A stretch of DNA of 64,000 nucleotides from positions 62,001-126,000 of the forward strand of contig CAJJDP010000028.1 in assembly GCA_905182995.1 (NCBI GenBank), read 5' to 3'. The first letter of the stretch is position 1; each line of letters starts with the position of its first letter. The notes below the pieces were generated by a model that was not told the origin of the DNA, made no database searches, and worked only from the letters and a program-made list of their open reading frames with translations. The position numbers were made by a program, and so were the translations under genes. The stretch comes from Paramecium octaurelia (Eukaryota; Ciliophora; Oligohymenophorea; Peniculida; Parameciidae). Of this stretch, positions 22,968 to 37,099 are shown in pieces.

Positions 22968-23766
22968 TCATATTGGTTTCCTACAGACAGGGCAATCAAG
23001 ACTTTTCTAATTCCAAGCATCAATACAACTTTTGTGAAAAGAATGAGAACATTTTAATGATTTTTTATCCTTTACCAATTCTTCCATGCAAATGGAGCAT
23101 TCTTCTTTTTTATCCAAGTTTTAGAATTAATATTCTATGTAGGGTATACAGTCAACAAGGTGTTCATCCAAAAAGTTTCTAACTATGGGTTCATGACAAT
23201 ATGGACAATTGATGAGTCCATATTCATCATTACACTGATGATCTGCATTCTTAGGTTAGAAACACTAGCTGCAAACTTCTAAGGTATGGATTTTCTTAAA
23301 CTATTAGTTTTCTTAAATTTTTATTTTAGGAACAATAGTTTACGAATTATTAGATTGGAATTGAGGTATAGGTAGAGGCATTTGAGATAAGTTAGTGTAT
23401 TTTTTAGCATTATTTGCATTTTGTTGTGTAGTATTAGAGATAATATTGAAATTTTATATCTTAGGCACAATTTTTTCTTTGTTTTGTTCGTTATTTGATC
23501 CCTTTTGTTGCTCTACTTTTTTAAAAAAATTGATCTAAGATTATTTGATATTGTTTTGAAACAAATTTTGTTATTGAATACTTTAAATTATAATTGAATA
23601 TATTACAGGTTGTCTTAAGTTGAGTTACTATAGAGTGTATGACTTCTCTGTGTCCTAGAGCCTATATTTTCTATATTTTGGTAAGGGAAAACTATGAGGA
23701 TAAAGTATGATAATTACATTGTGCAAATTTGAGTTTATCATCGTCGTTGTATTTTATAGGATTCAT
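22968..23766 (-). CDS. RING-H2 protein with an upstream Cys/His-rich segment (putative E3 ligase)
   Basis: Predicted 248 residues. The N-terminal ~130 are Gln/Asn/Ser-rich. Next come CSQCFQPKNADHQCND and CPYCHEPIVRNFLDEHLVDC, a C2HC-type pair like those in TRAF-like fingers. At the C-terminus a canonical RING-H2 reads CSICMEELV, LKCSHSFHKSCIDAW and CPVCRKP. Introns at 23692-23717 and 23581-23606 (both 26 nt). The start at 23766 (MNPIKYNDDDKLKF) lies only 17 bp from the earliest possible start of the divergent gene at 23784. Confidence 0.85.
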
Positions 23767-23783
23767 TATAAATTATAAATAAA

Positions 23784-25289
23784 ATGATTTTAATCAATAA
23801 TATTAATGATGTTTTAGATTGCTACTAAATCATGTAAACTTAGAAATGCAAACTCTAATACATAAATCCGCAAATTTAAAATATCTAATGCAAGATGGTA
23901 TTGTGTAAAGCAAATTCTGTTGTGTTTTAATAAGGCGAAGTTGGGAAAAATTTATATCACGTATTATGTGGCTAACTGACTTGCCTTTTCAAAGAGGAAG
24001 ATTGCACCCCATCAAAATAAAAGTTCATGAGATAACAATCAAATGATATTTTTGTCTAATAGGTTCTATAATTGGTACCAAATATCACTATATTGAGTAA
24101 ATAATATTTCCAATCCAATCAAAACATTCCTTTTGCATAATTGTACCCAGGAGACACTTTTGGGGAAGCAAAAGTTAAACGTTCCTACACTGTAATTGCT
24201 GAGAAGGACAGTATAATGATAGAGTTGTAATTTGATGAAAAGTATTGGAGGAGTTTTGAGAGTCGACATTCATTTCTGGAAAAGTTGAATGTGGCCAGCG
24301 ATTTGCAATTACTAAGTGTATGTCTAAAAGAGAAACAATATAAATATGGAGATTATATATTCAAACAGGAAGATCAAAGAAAGTGGATTTACATGATTAT
24401 TTCAGGGGAAGTCAATTTTATCAACAATAACACAAATATTTATAATTTGGGAGCACTCCAAATATTTGGATTTGAAGAATTCTTGAGAGACTCTCTAAGA
24501 AAATACACAGTCAAATGTATTTCCGCTTAATTTTGTTGTTATGTAGTTGATAGTTTAAACTATTTTAATATAATGCAATTAGAGAAACTAGCGAAGGCAA
24601 GAAACCTTATGATTTAATAAATTCTAAGGTAGAAAAAGTAAGTGTCAATAACCAATAGATAAATTTAAATGCCTTAAGTTTCCAAAGGGTGTGTGTCATA
24701 ACAATAATAAACAAGTAATTCTGAAGAAAAGAATAGCTTTTATAATTTATATTGGTCAAAGGATTTGTCTGAATTACCAAGATGGAATCTAGAATAACTA
24801 ACTAGAGATGCAGGGGCATCGCCAGGTTAGGGGATAATCAAATCGAAACAATACAAAACACCTATTCTTGATTAGTTGTAGGATGGGAGTTTGATGAATT
24901 CGAGAAGAAATTCAATAAAGCCATGTTCAGTTTTTGATGTTAATCCTGTTCAGAATGGAAAATTGATTAGAAGTTATATCAAAAGGATGAGAGCTGAGAA
25001 GTATTCTGAATATCATGCATGTTTAAAGGGAAATTGGGATTTATTTAATGTATCAAAGGTGTCATAACAATACTCAGCTCCCAAGAAACAATAAACCTCT
25101 GTTCCGAATACGTAGAGTTATTCTAAGAGACAACAAGCACTTAAATCGAATTTGACTTAAATGAACTCAATTTATGTAGAAGATTTCTCTAATTCTCCTG
25201 TTAAAATCATCTCAGATTAGCAAAGACCCAAAATTGAAAAGTAAAGTAAAGAAATGTCAACGATGACTATTCACCCATTCAAAATTTGA
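23784..25289 (+). CDS. Cyclic-nucleotide-binding-domain protein without channel or kinase part
   Basis: An intron-free frame of up to 501 residues; an alternative start at 23832 would remove 16. A cyclic-nucleotide-binding fold is visible: VVFQQGEVGKNLYHVLCGQ (early strands), a long insert, then LYPGDTFGEAKVKRSYTVIA (phosphate-binding-cassette region). A second CNB-like half begins YKYGDYIFKQEDQRKWIYMI. The usual RxA/S cassette arginine is not clear, so ligand binding is unsure. The C-terminal ~230 residues are disordered and Gln/Ser-rich. No transmembrane, kinase or cyclase domain is present. Confidence 0.75.
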
Positions 25290-25325
25290 TTTTCTCTTTA
25301 TTAATATATTAATTACCAACTTGTT

Positions 25326-26183
25326 ATGAAATTATAAAAATTTGAATTTCTTCTAAAAAAACTTGATTATCCTTATAGCGAGGAATTACTGCTAAATACT
25401 GAGTAAAGATTAAATTACATAGAACATTTAATGAAATTGCATTCAGAAACCTTATTCTAATACTTTCAAATTGATCATAGTGATTTAGCAAGCAGAATAA
25501 AATCAATAAAATGTTAATTACTAACCACAGGCATTTGGGGTTAATCCAAGCATGGAAAGAATGTTGATCTTAACAAACTGATTTAAGGAATCTGTTCATT
25601 CGACTCCTCCTTATCCTTTATTTATAAATTGACGAAATGCATTTACAATAATTCACTAAATCAAGAAACCAATCTAGCCATACTCAGAGACTGCCTCTAA
25701 TTACCATATTAATTAATAAATACTACCTATGATCCCTTCGTCTAGACTTTACCAAAGGAAGATGAGTTTGTTGATGCTGAGAGATTTCAATAAGTGGAAA
25801 GCGACATTAATGATATTTTAGACCTTTAAGAACAGGACTTGACGAAGATAAATGAACGATTGGGTGAGGAGGATCAACCAAAAGAGCTAGGTAACATAAA
25901 CGAAAAAATTAAATAAAATTATATCAATAAAATGAAGAAAGTGAATTAAATGATTGATTAACTAAAAGAGAAGAAATAGGTATTAGAATAGATTTAGTAA
26001 TAAAATGAAGTGAATGATGATCCGAGATATACATTGGTGTTCCCTACGGAGTATATCAATGTTCTTTAGGACTACAATTAGTTACAAAGGAATGTGAAGC
26101 AAAGTGAGGCAATTCCAGATCTAAAATAAGTTAGGGAATAGACAAAAAACTTAATTGATTAAGAATTTTATTTTATTTAATGA
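25326..26183 (+). CDS. HAUS7/AUG7-like protein (augmin subunit candidate)
   Basis: An uninterrupted frame of 285 residues. The N-terminal half resembles what I remember of augmin subunit 7: FEFLLKKLDYPYSEELLLN followed by RLNYIEHLMKLHSE, then a small helical repeat (NVDLNKLIQGICSF, FIYKLTKCIY). The C-terminal half is coiled coil. Augmin recruits gamma-tubulin to existing microtubules. The match is by pattern only and should be treated as a hypothesis; a generic coiled-coil protein is the alternative. Confidence 0.6.
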
Positions 26184-26257
26184 ATTAAAATTGAGATGTT
26201 CTTTTATAAATTGAGACAATCACATAAAATACTAAATATAAAGTAAATCTTTCATCA

Positions 26258-27356
26258 TCAATCGCAATTGTAATTGGCCAATACGTAGACAAGACATTTA
26301 AAGAATTCAGGAATAGTCTTTTAATATATTTCTTAGAAGGTCGTTTCAGTGACAACATTCTTATCCTGATTAGATTTTCGAGCATATAATTCAGACAAGC
26401 GTCTTGCCTTTTCTTTCATCATAGTAATGACAACTTGTTTTTGAGGTTTCTGTTTGCCCTTCTTTTTGGTTGAAATTTTGGGATTGAGCTCAAATGGATT
26501 TCTGATAGCCTGAAATCGTAAATATTTAAAGATGATGTCTGCATCTTTCTGTGCTGCTCCTCCAGATTTAAATAGCTCAAACAGATCTCTCGTATTTAAA
26601 TAGGTCTTTGACATCAAGTCATAGCAACAAAAAACTACTTAGATTATCTCTATTATCTTCAATATTCATTACATTGCTGACTCATCTCTCTGATCTAAAG
26701 CAAGAAAGATCGATAGACGGCTTAAGTAATTGAATAAGGCAACTACATCAAATTGATCAATCTTTGAATGCTGGCCTAACAACCTAATGATTTTGTTAGG
26801 TATTTGACTAACTAAGTATTGATAGAGAGCATACTTAAGGTTTGGTGATTTCTTGGTAAATGCTGGAATTGGACAGCTGTTTGAATATCTCTTGGGTGTA
26901 CGGACTGTCTGGATCTAAGGAGAGATAGCCAACTTTCATTGCTTTCAATCGAGTTGAAAAGGATCTATATTTATTATAAGTGTTTTTTCTTGAAGTCATT
27001 CCAGAGGAATCATGCTAACTATTGCACATCGAATATTTTTTTATTGGTTGTTGGTCCAAAAGGGATATCTTTGGTAGTTCATAACACTCAGAACAATCAG
27101 ACAACACTTCCTTTTTTTCTTTATTTTTAATTAGGAATTTAGGATTGTATTCCAATTCTGTTTGGTAGGACAATTCCACATCATATTTGTTGAGCGAGTT
27201 TGATTCATTGAATTGGTAATGATTGTCCTTTGTCTTCACTCGAGACATCATCATACTTGAATTAAGCTAGGATCTGTCTGCTCTACTGGATCTCCCTGTG
27301 AGAATCGTGATTTTCTCTTCTATGCATCTCTTGAATATATTTGATATATCGTACAT
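26258..27356 (-). CDS. Hypothetical protein with helical C-terminal half
   Basis: Predicted 343 residues from MYDISNIFKRCIEEK. The N-terminal ~150 residues are polar and probably disordered. From about residue 160 it becomes helical: PNLKYALYQYLVSQIPNKI, FDVVALFNYLSRLSIFLAL, then LNTRDLFELFKSGGAAQKD and DIIFKYLRFQ. A basic stretch (KKKGKQKPQKQ) lies near the C-terminus. Three introns: 26915-26933 (19 nt), 26657-26681 and 26606-26628. The paired helices recall calmodulin-like folds, but no Ca-binding loop is seen. It starts 28 bp from the divergent gene at 27385. Confidence 0.7.
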
Positions 27357-27384
27357 ACTTTAATTATAAATATTTATTCACACG

Positions 27385-28449
27385 ATGGACAGAAAAGTCA
27401 GGAAACGAGCCTCCAGTGTCAATTCCACCAATCCTGCCATGAAGTTACTTGAGAAAAGAAGGCTCATGTTTGAAGTTCATGAGGCCTATGAAAATTAACT
27501 CTTCTAATTTAAATAGCAAGGTACAATATTTCCCCCTAATTTATTAGAGGAGGAGTTCAAACTTAAGGAAAATGAAATTAAATAAAAAGACGAAGAAATT
27601 CAGACCGAATTGCTTAAGTTTTGTAAGGAATTGCAAGTAAATGAAACCAAAAAGAAAAAAGCCATTAGCTTATACCAAAGTGAAAGAGCAGAGAAAGATA
27701 AAAAAATTAAGGAAATTGCCAAATTATAACATGACTTGAGTCAAGATTAATATATCTTCGAAAATGTGGAAAGAAAGGGTACAATAATTCAAATTTATAA
27801 GAATAGCTGAGAGACTTAAAAAATATGTAGAATATTTAAATAGTATTATTAAAGCCTATCCTGATAAATATTCTGATCTTGATTCTATAACTGATAGATA
27901 TAAAAGACTTGTGATATCACATTAAATTTTAAAATCAGAACATGAAAAAATGGAAACTGATTGTGAAAAAATGAAGTTCACCATCACTCAATATGAGAAG
28001 GAAAAAAATCATGAAGTCTTACAATTGAATAATGACATCAAAGAATACCAAAAATTAATAGAAGAAAAAATGATTGAGAGAAACTCATTGTTAACTGAGA
28101 AAGAAGAGGAAGAAAATAGAATCACAGAGGAGAATTTGAATCTAGGCAGAATATTCATGGCCATTGATAATATAAACCAAAGATGTTTGGATGGATATCA
28201 AAAGATTAAATAAGATTATGAAGATTAAAATAAAGAAAAGGATAAAGCAATCAAACAAGTAAGAGAGGAAAAGAAACCAATTAAATAACCTTAAGATGAG
28301 GAGAACTTTGATGTCAAATGTAAATTATGTGTTAATAGGAATTAGGTCAATAAGCCTCAATTAAGTTAAAATAGATAGTCTAAAATTTAAATGATTTTAA
28401 AAAGATAATTGAAGGTTGTAAAAACGAAATCAAAAATAAATAAAAATGA
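27385..28449 (+). CDS. CCDC42/CFAP73-family axonemal coiled-coil protein
   Basis: CCDC42/CFAP73 proteins are coiled-coil components of motile cilia; CFAP73 (MIA2) works in the modified inner-arm dynein complex with CFAP100. The 336-residue product has the family's shape: LLEKRRLMFEVHEAYENQ at the N-terminus, TELLKFCKELQVNETKKKKA in the middle, then YVEYLNSIIKAYPDKYSDL and DRYKRLV, and a C-terminal LNDFKKIIEG helix. It is coiled coil almost throughout. Introns: 27779-27806 and 28313-28338. Which family member it is cannot be told from sequence alone. Confidence 0.8.
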
Positions 28450-28507
28450 TTATTTAATTCATATTATGATCTTCTAGATTGTAGCGAAATCAATCTAATA
28501 ATATTTT

Positions 28508-29320
28508 ATGTTCAAATTAAGGAATTTATATTCACTATCTGTGAGTTCTTAAAAAAAAACCAAAAGGTGGTATATGGAACACATTAACGATTTCTACGTT
28601 AAAGAATCCAAAAGAGTATTTGCAACTATTAAAATAGTTATAATTAAGAAGTAGGGCTGCCTTTAAACTGATGCAAATCAATGAGAAATATACAATCTAT
28701 AAATCCAACTAATACGTCTTAGATTTGGGAGCAGCTCCTGGTAGTTGGTCTTAAGTGGTGTCTGAAAAATGCAAAGTGATGGCAATAGATCTATTGGAAG
28801 TAGCACCCATATAAAATGTTAAATTTATTTAAGGAGATATCATGGACAAACAAATAATGAATTAAATTAGACAGCATAAATTTGATGTTGTGCTTTCAGA
28901 TATGGCACCCAATGTTTCTGGAGAACATGAAGCAGATCATTAAGGGATAACTGCATTAAATTAAACAGCATTGCTTTGTAAATGAATTTTTTGATTAATC
29001 AAAGTGAGCACTTTTACATTAAAAACTAATGGTAACTTAGTAATGAAAACCTTTGTTGGTAGTGAGGAGAAACTTAATTATGTAAATATATCCAGAAGTA
29101 TTTTCATTAGGACTTTTTCAGATTATTTTTCAAAGAATTTTATAGAGAAAAGCCTTTGAGTTCTAAGTAGGAATCAAGTGAATTGTTTTATGTTGGCAAA
29201 GGATTTTCATCAGATTTAATAAGGGAAATATTAGAAGACACTGAAAAATTATATGCATACCCATAGTAAATACAGAATAGATTGAAAAATTTGATAATTG
29301 ATTATAAAATGTTTGAATGA
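28508..29320 (+). CDS. FtsJ/RrmJ-type 2'-O-ribose rRNA methyltransferase (MRM2-like)
   Basis: Methylates a ribose 2'-OH of large-subunit rRNA; eukaryotic relatives of this size act in mitochondria. The product has 244 residues. The SAM-binding motif VLDLGAAPGSWSQVV, an acidic MAIDL end of strand 2, DVVLSDMAPNVSGEHEAD with the catalytic Asp, and NLVMKTFVG with the catalytic Lys are all present, giving the K-D-K-E set in order (RSRAAFKLMQI supplies the first Lys). The basic, Ser-containing N-terminus could be a mitochondrial presequence. Introns: 28616-28637, 28978-29004 and 29082-29110. Confidence 0.92.
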
Positions 29321-29329
29321 AATAAACAA

Positions 29330-32300
29330 TCATTATTCTATACTCTTTAGTAAAGCTTAAATTTTCTCATTATTCTAAATCTAATTAATAAAGGCTTTAT
29401 CATCATTTGTCAATTAATCCTCATTTTTAGTCATCAAATCGAGGAATCGTTATCTTACTGCTTTTAATTTGTCTGTTTTAGTAACAGTTCTTTAATGAGA
29501 TATAATGTCTTCTACTAAAACTTTCTTTCTCATAGCCCAATCTCTATCGTCTTCAATGTAAAGCATTTCTTTTTATAGTTTGAAATGATTTTTAATCTGC
29601 TGTTTATTGAATTGATTTGATTTTCTCATCGATGCTTCATATAAATAATTGCTGATAGATTAATTAAATGGTGGATCGATGGAATGTGGATCACTGCTTT
29701 CTGACCAGATCTAATTTAAGTGATTTAGAATTTTTAAGGATTTGGACAACTGATTTTCTGGCAATGAAATTGTATTAGCAAAAGTAACGTAAGTTATTTC
29801 AATTGTTTTTGACCAAGTTGATATTATTCTGATAGGAATCATTGAATTTAAAGCGAAACTCTAATAATTAACGGAAGAATTACCAATGTTACAGTTTCAA
29901 ATTTCTCTTGGTGATTTAATAGAGAATTGGTACCGCATTACATGATTACACGATCATTTGTTATAATACTAGAACTAGTCCTTCCTGCAGATACCCACAA
30001 TGTTGAAATATTCAAGGGTTTTGGCAAAATCTATTGTAATTAATATCAAATTACCTCATTTTTCAATTCAGAATTACCAAGTTGACCTCGCTCACCCCAT
30101 CCCCAAGTGTAAATTTTACTTCTGGTCTTTGCAATGACATGCTTAAAACCACAACAGACCTACAAAACTTTTTCAATGTTGATCAGACAAGGCTCATGTC
30201 GATATCTACGATCACCCAATCCTAATTCTCCTTCATAATTTTCTCCCCATGAATACAATTACCCACTTTCACACAATGTAACAATAAATTGATTTCCACA
30301 TGATAGCATTTTAGCCTTCTATTTGATTGGTATATGAACATTTAGATTAAATAATGAAAACACTTTATTGTCACTTACAATATATTTCTTGGATGACATT
30401 GTGCATTCTTTATTAACATAATGTGGTTTGTATTTTATCTATTTATATTAATCGCCATATTACAATAAAGAACCATCTGCAGTTGTTACTAAGATGAATT
30501 CATCACTACAACTTATGGATTTGATTCGAATGAAATCTGGAAATATGTTCTTTTCCACAGTTTCAAAAGTATCTTTATTTAAAATCAATTGTCCACTACC
30601 AAATTCAAATATAGCAGTTCCACCCAAAGTGACACATAGAGTACTCTCTTCAGTAGTGAAGTATGATTAAATGGGATGGTCCTTTCTAAATTGTTGAATA
30701 ATAATATTAAGTAATGTTCTTGAATAAGAATAATTTGGATTGTAGCACTAATAGATATCGGATAGTATATCAATATCAATAGGCACAGAAAATAATGCAA
30801 TCTTTGGCAATCTTGGTCTCCATTAAATGAGACATGTCTCTAACAATGGTTGAATTTCCTCATTCTCAATGTTTTCATTAGTTAAATTCCATAAGTTAGA
30901 GGCATCATGCTTTTACTGCTAAACGTTTTTTTCCCAAGGCAATACAAAAGATTCATAATTCTTTTTATAGGCCATTTGCTTCTAAAGATAGATTCTGGCA
31001 AACTTTTAAACACTTCTTGCAGCTGCTCTCATTCTTTGAAACATTGTTGAGAGTAATTTCATTCTGAAATAACCTTGGATTAAATAAGCAGCATCATGAG
31101 CTCTTCTAAATTGGCTTCTCGCAATAAATCTTCTGATTGCTGCTTATACTTTTATAACTGAACCTTCCATTTTAATTTTTCTTCCTGCATTCTTTATTTG
31201 ATGAACTTACTTCTTATTTTTTTTTCTCACTTAATTTCCTCTAAAATTGGATTATATCATAACAGCCTTCTTGATCAGGATCATTTACCAAGCATCATCA
31301 ATAATTTTTTAAAATACATTTTTGATTTCCCTCACTTTCCTCTCCTATTTTGATTGCACTACATATCTACCAAATTTCTGTATTTTACTAATAGCTAATT
31401 TCTTTCTTGCTACTTCTCTAAGTACATTATATCTTTCAAAATACAACTTCAAGTGTAATGCTGATTTCTCATATTTTTATCTTAATCTTCTCTCATGCAA
31501 TTTCTTATACCAAGCTTAGATGATTGATGCTGCTTTTACTCGTTTTCTGACTAATACCTTAAAACGAATTCTTTATGCTAAAGTACGAAGTGTCAAAGCA
31601 ATTCTCATCATCTTTTTCAGATGCTGATTCATTTTATAGATTTTATATGACCTTTACAACTTAGCTGCTCTTTAATGTTTGAGAGTCACAATTTTATTGT
31701 ATGAATCTTCAATCATTTGTAATCCTGTATTACGAATAAAGATCTTTGTCCTTCCAAACAATACTTACTTTGAATCAATATGAGGCATGTGTTGTTTAAA
31801 CATATCTACGACCAATTGTCTAAAATTGATATCTGGGTTTTTTATTAGTTTACCATAAATTTCATTTCTTGTCATGTCAGCATATCGTTTATAAAAAAAT
31901 TAATATGGCCTTCTTATACTGTAAGATTCTTTCCTTACCTTTAAGGAATCTAAGACACCTAGATATCTAATTTATTTAAGGGTCATTTCAGAAAATACTT
32001 AATTCGGCAATTTACTTTCATTTGGTTTGATACACCTTATGAAATGGACATCGCATTAGTGCAATTCAGTCATCAATTCAATCATTTCCTTCTTTATCTT
32101 CTATGATATAAACTTTTCTTTCATTCCCTCCATAGTATACAACTATTTTAAAAGAGGATTTTAAGTTTGACTAATCATCGAAATAGTTTAAGCACTCATT
32201 TCATCTTTGTTTTTCTCTCTAAATCCTGTTACTGTATAGCATACATCCTTTGCTGTGTGCACTAGTATGAATGCAGGATCACTTGGCATCTTAGGTGTTT

Positions 32301-33948
32301 TTACTAATGGATTTGATTTATGGACGGTTCTTATTTTTTATAGAAATCCATCATCAGATGATTTGACAGAGCAAGATTCATCTAAAATACTGAATATTCC
32401 TCCAGGTTATTTATCAATTAATTCAATTACTTATGTATTATCCTAAAATTCCAATTACCCCAAATGGTCCTTTAGACCTTCCTCTATGAAGATCTTCTCC
32501 TCTTCCTTAAATACATATTGAATATAAAGTTAATGTAACTTTTCATTTGTATAATTGATCATGATCTATTCGAATCCATTTTTATCAAAAACTTCAAATC
32601 CATAAATATCAAGCAATCCAACAGATGTCTTGGACTCAACTTTAGGCTTTAAGACTTTATTTAATTGAATAACTAACCAATTAAATAATCTATCATAAAT
32701 GTCCTTTGCCAATGAATCTCTCGTGAATTGACATTCATCAAGTGTCAATGGAGACAAGATGGTCTGTTTATTGATTACTCTTGATTTAAGAGTCAAAGCC
32801 TAAGATAGTTGTTAATTAGACAACTCTAGTAAGCGTTCTGCTAAGCTCTCAGTGACTGAAGCTGGCTAAGTGTCTGTTAGAGTGCTTGCGTTAAATTCAA
32901 GATTTCCAAGATGTAACACTGCAAGAACTGTTTAGACAATGTTTTCAAAATCGGCTTGCATTCCTAAGATGGAGAAGCTTTCTTAAATTTCCTTGAACAT
33001 TTCAGCGTCATCAACATTTGGGATTGTATAAGTTTTGGAGGAATTGAGATAATTAAATTCTTCCATCTTCATAGTAACTCCAAATTTATTCAATAATTCT
33101 TGGGGCAATCCTTGTAGAAAGAAATAAAAAATATGAAAATTCCTTTCATTTTTACCTTGTTAATTAATTCTTGACTTCTCCATCAAATAATTGATAATTT
33201 CAGCCCCCTTAATTTATTTGCTCTTACTGTCGACAATAATTCTAACGTACTTACCGAATCTTGATGAATTGTTATTCCTCACAGTCTTTGCATTACCAAA
33301 GGCTTCTAAAATGGGATTGCATCCTAGAATTTAATCTTCTATCTTATCTTTTGATGAGCCATCTGACGCAATAGAAGTTAGTAAATTCATAGAAAACTTG
33401 GCATTCTCAGTTTTGCCTGCTCCACTTTCTCCAGATATAACAATTGCTTAATTCTTTTCATTCTCAAATAATTGTCTATAGGCCTGTGCAGCAATTGCAT
33501 AAACATGAGGAGGTAGATCTTTAATAAGCCGATTCTTTTTAACGATATCATCAATATATTAATTTCTAATATCAGCACTCATTAGACCTTGAATCTATTT
33601 GAATGGGTTTATGACTAACAATGTGGGACCCACATAAGTGAAAATTATATCCTTCCCAAATCTATAAATTAAATTATTTAGTAATTCTGCATCATTAAGA
33701 ATTTCCATATTCACCATATCATCAAAGCCTTTGTTTCCTAATATGGTTGGATCTGCTCTTTCTAGCACTTGTGTTGGTTTGCATTATATCTATCCGCCAG
33801 ATTCCAACTTAATCGTGATTATTTTCCCATCCGAACTTATTACGACAGCTGGTGAAAACATAGGATCCTTATTGTCGAGATCTTGCCAGCACAAGGCATT
33901 GGGGACTACCCAAGATAAATCCACTTATGGTTAGGATTTTTTTGCCAT
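29330..33948 (-). CDS. Unconventional myosin with IQ motifs and C-terminal RCC1-like repeats
   Basis: An actin motor of 1,523 residues with an unusual tail. The motor head shows the P-loop GESGAGKT (residues 173-180), switch [10 protein letters not shown], switch [12 protein letters not shown], and the converter region [12 protein letters not shown]. About six IQ-type helices follow (such as [47 protein letters not shown]). The last third holds RCC1-like blade motifs: [16 protein letters not shown] and [14 protein letters not shown]. Only two introns are needed, 30031-30054 and 29861-29883, both in the tail. The stop lies 9 bp from that of the convergent FtsJ gene, and the start 17 bp from the stop of the MAP kinase upstream. 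Confidence 0.93.
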
Positions 33949-33965
33949 ATATTTAATTATATTTA

Positions 33966-35388
<1,423 letters not shown>

Positions 35389-35607
35389 TCACTTTATAAT
35401 ATTAATTTTTTATTTTTTGATACAATACTTATTTAAACCATGCATTAATATAACACAATTTTACTATAAATGGCATAAATATAAACAATTTCTATAGCCA
35501 TACTGCACCAGTCTTTGGAGATTTACATGTTTACTTGAACATATGAATTATCTAATATATTAGAATGAGTGTGTATTTTTCATTTAACAACCTATATATT
35601 TTCAAAC

Positions 35608-37046
<1,439 letters not shown>

Positions 37047-37099
37047 TGATATTAATATACTGCATAATACAAACTTAATACAATTCACAAACATTTTAT

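Noticed and set aside
26600-26690. Apparent frameshift in a T6 run of the gene at 26258-27356
   Set aside because: Two GT-AG introns (26657-26681 and 26606-26628) give one continuous frame, RDEQQRQSKQFFTYLNTRDL, without any error.
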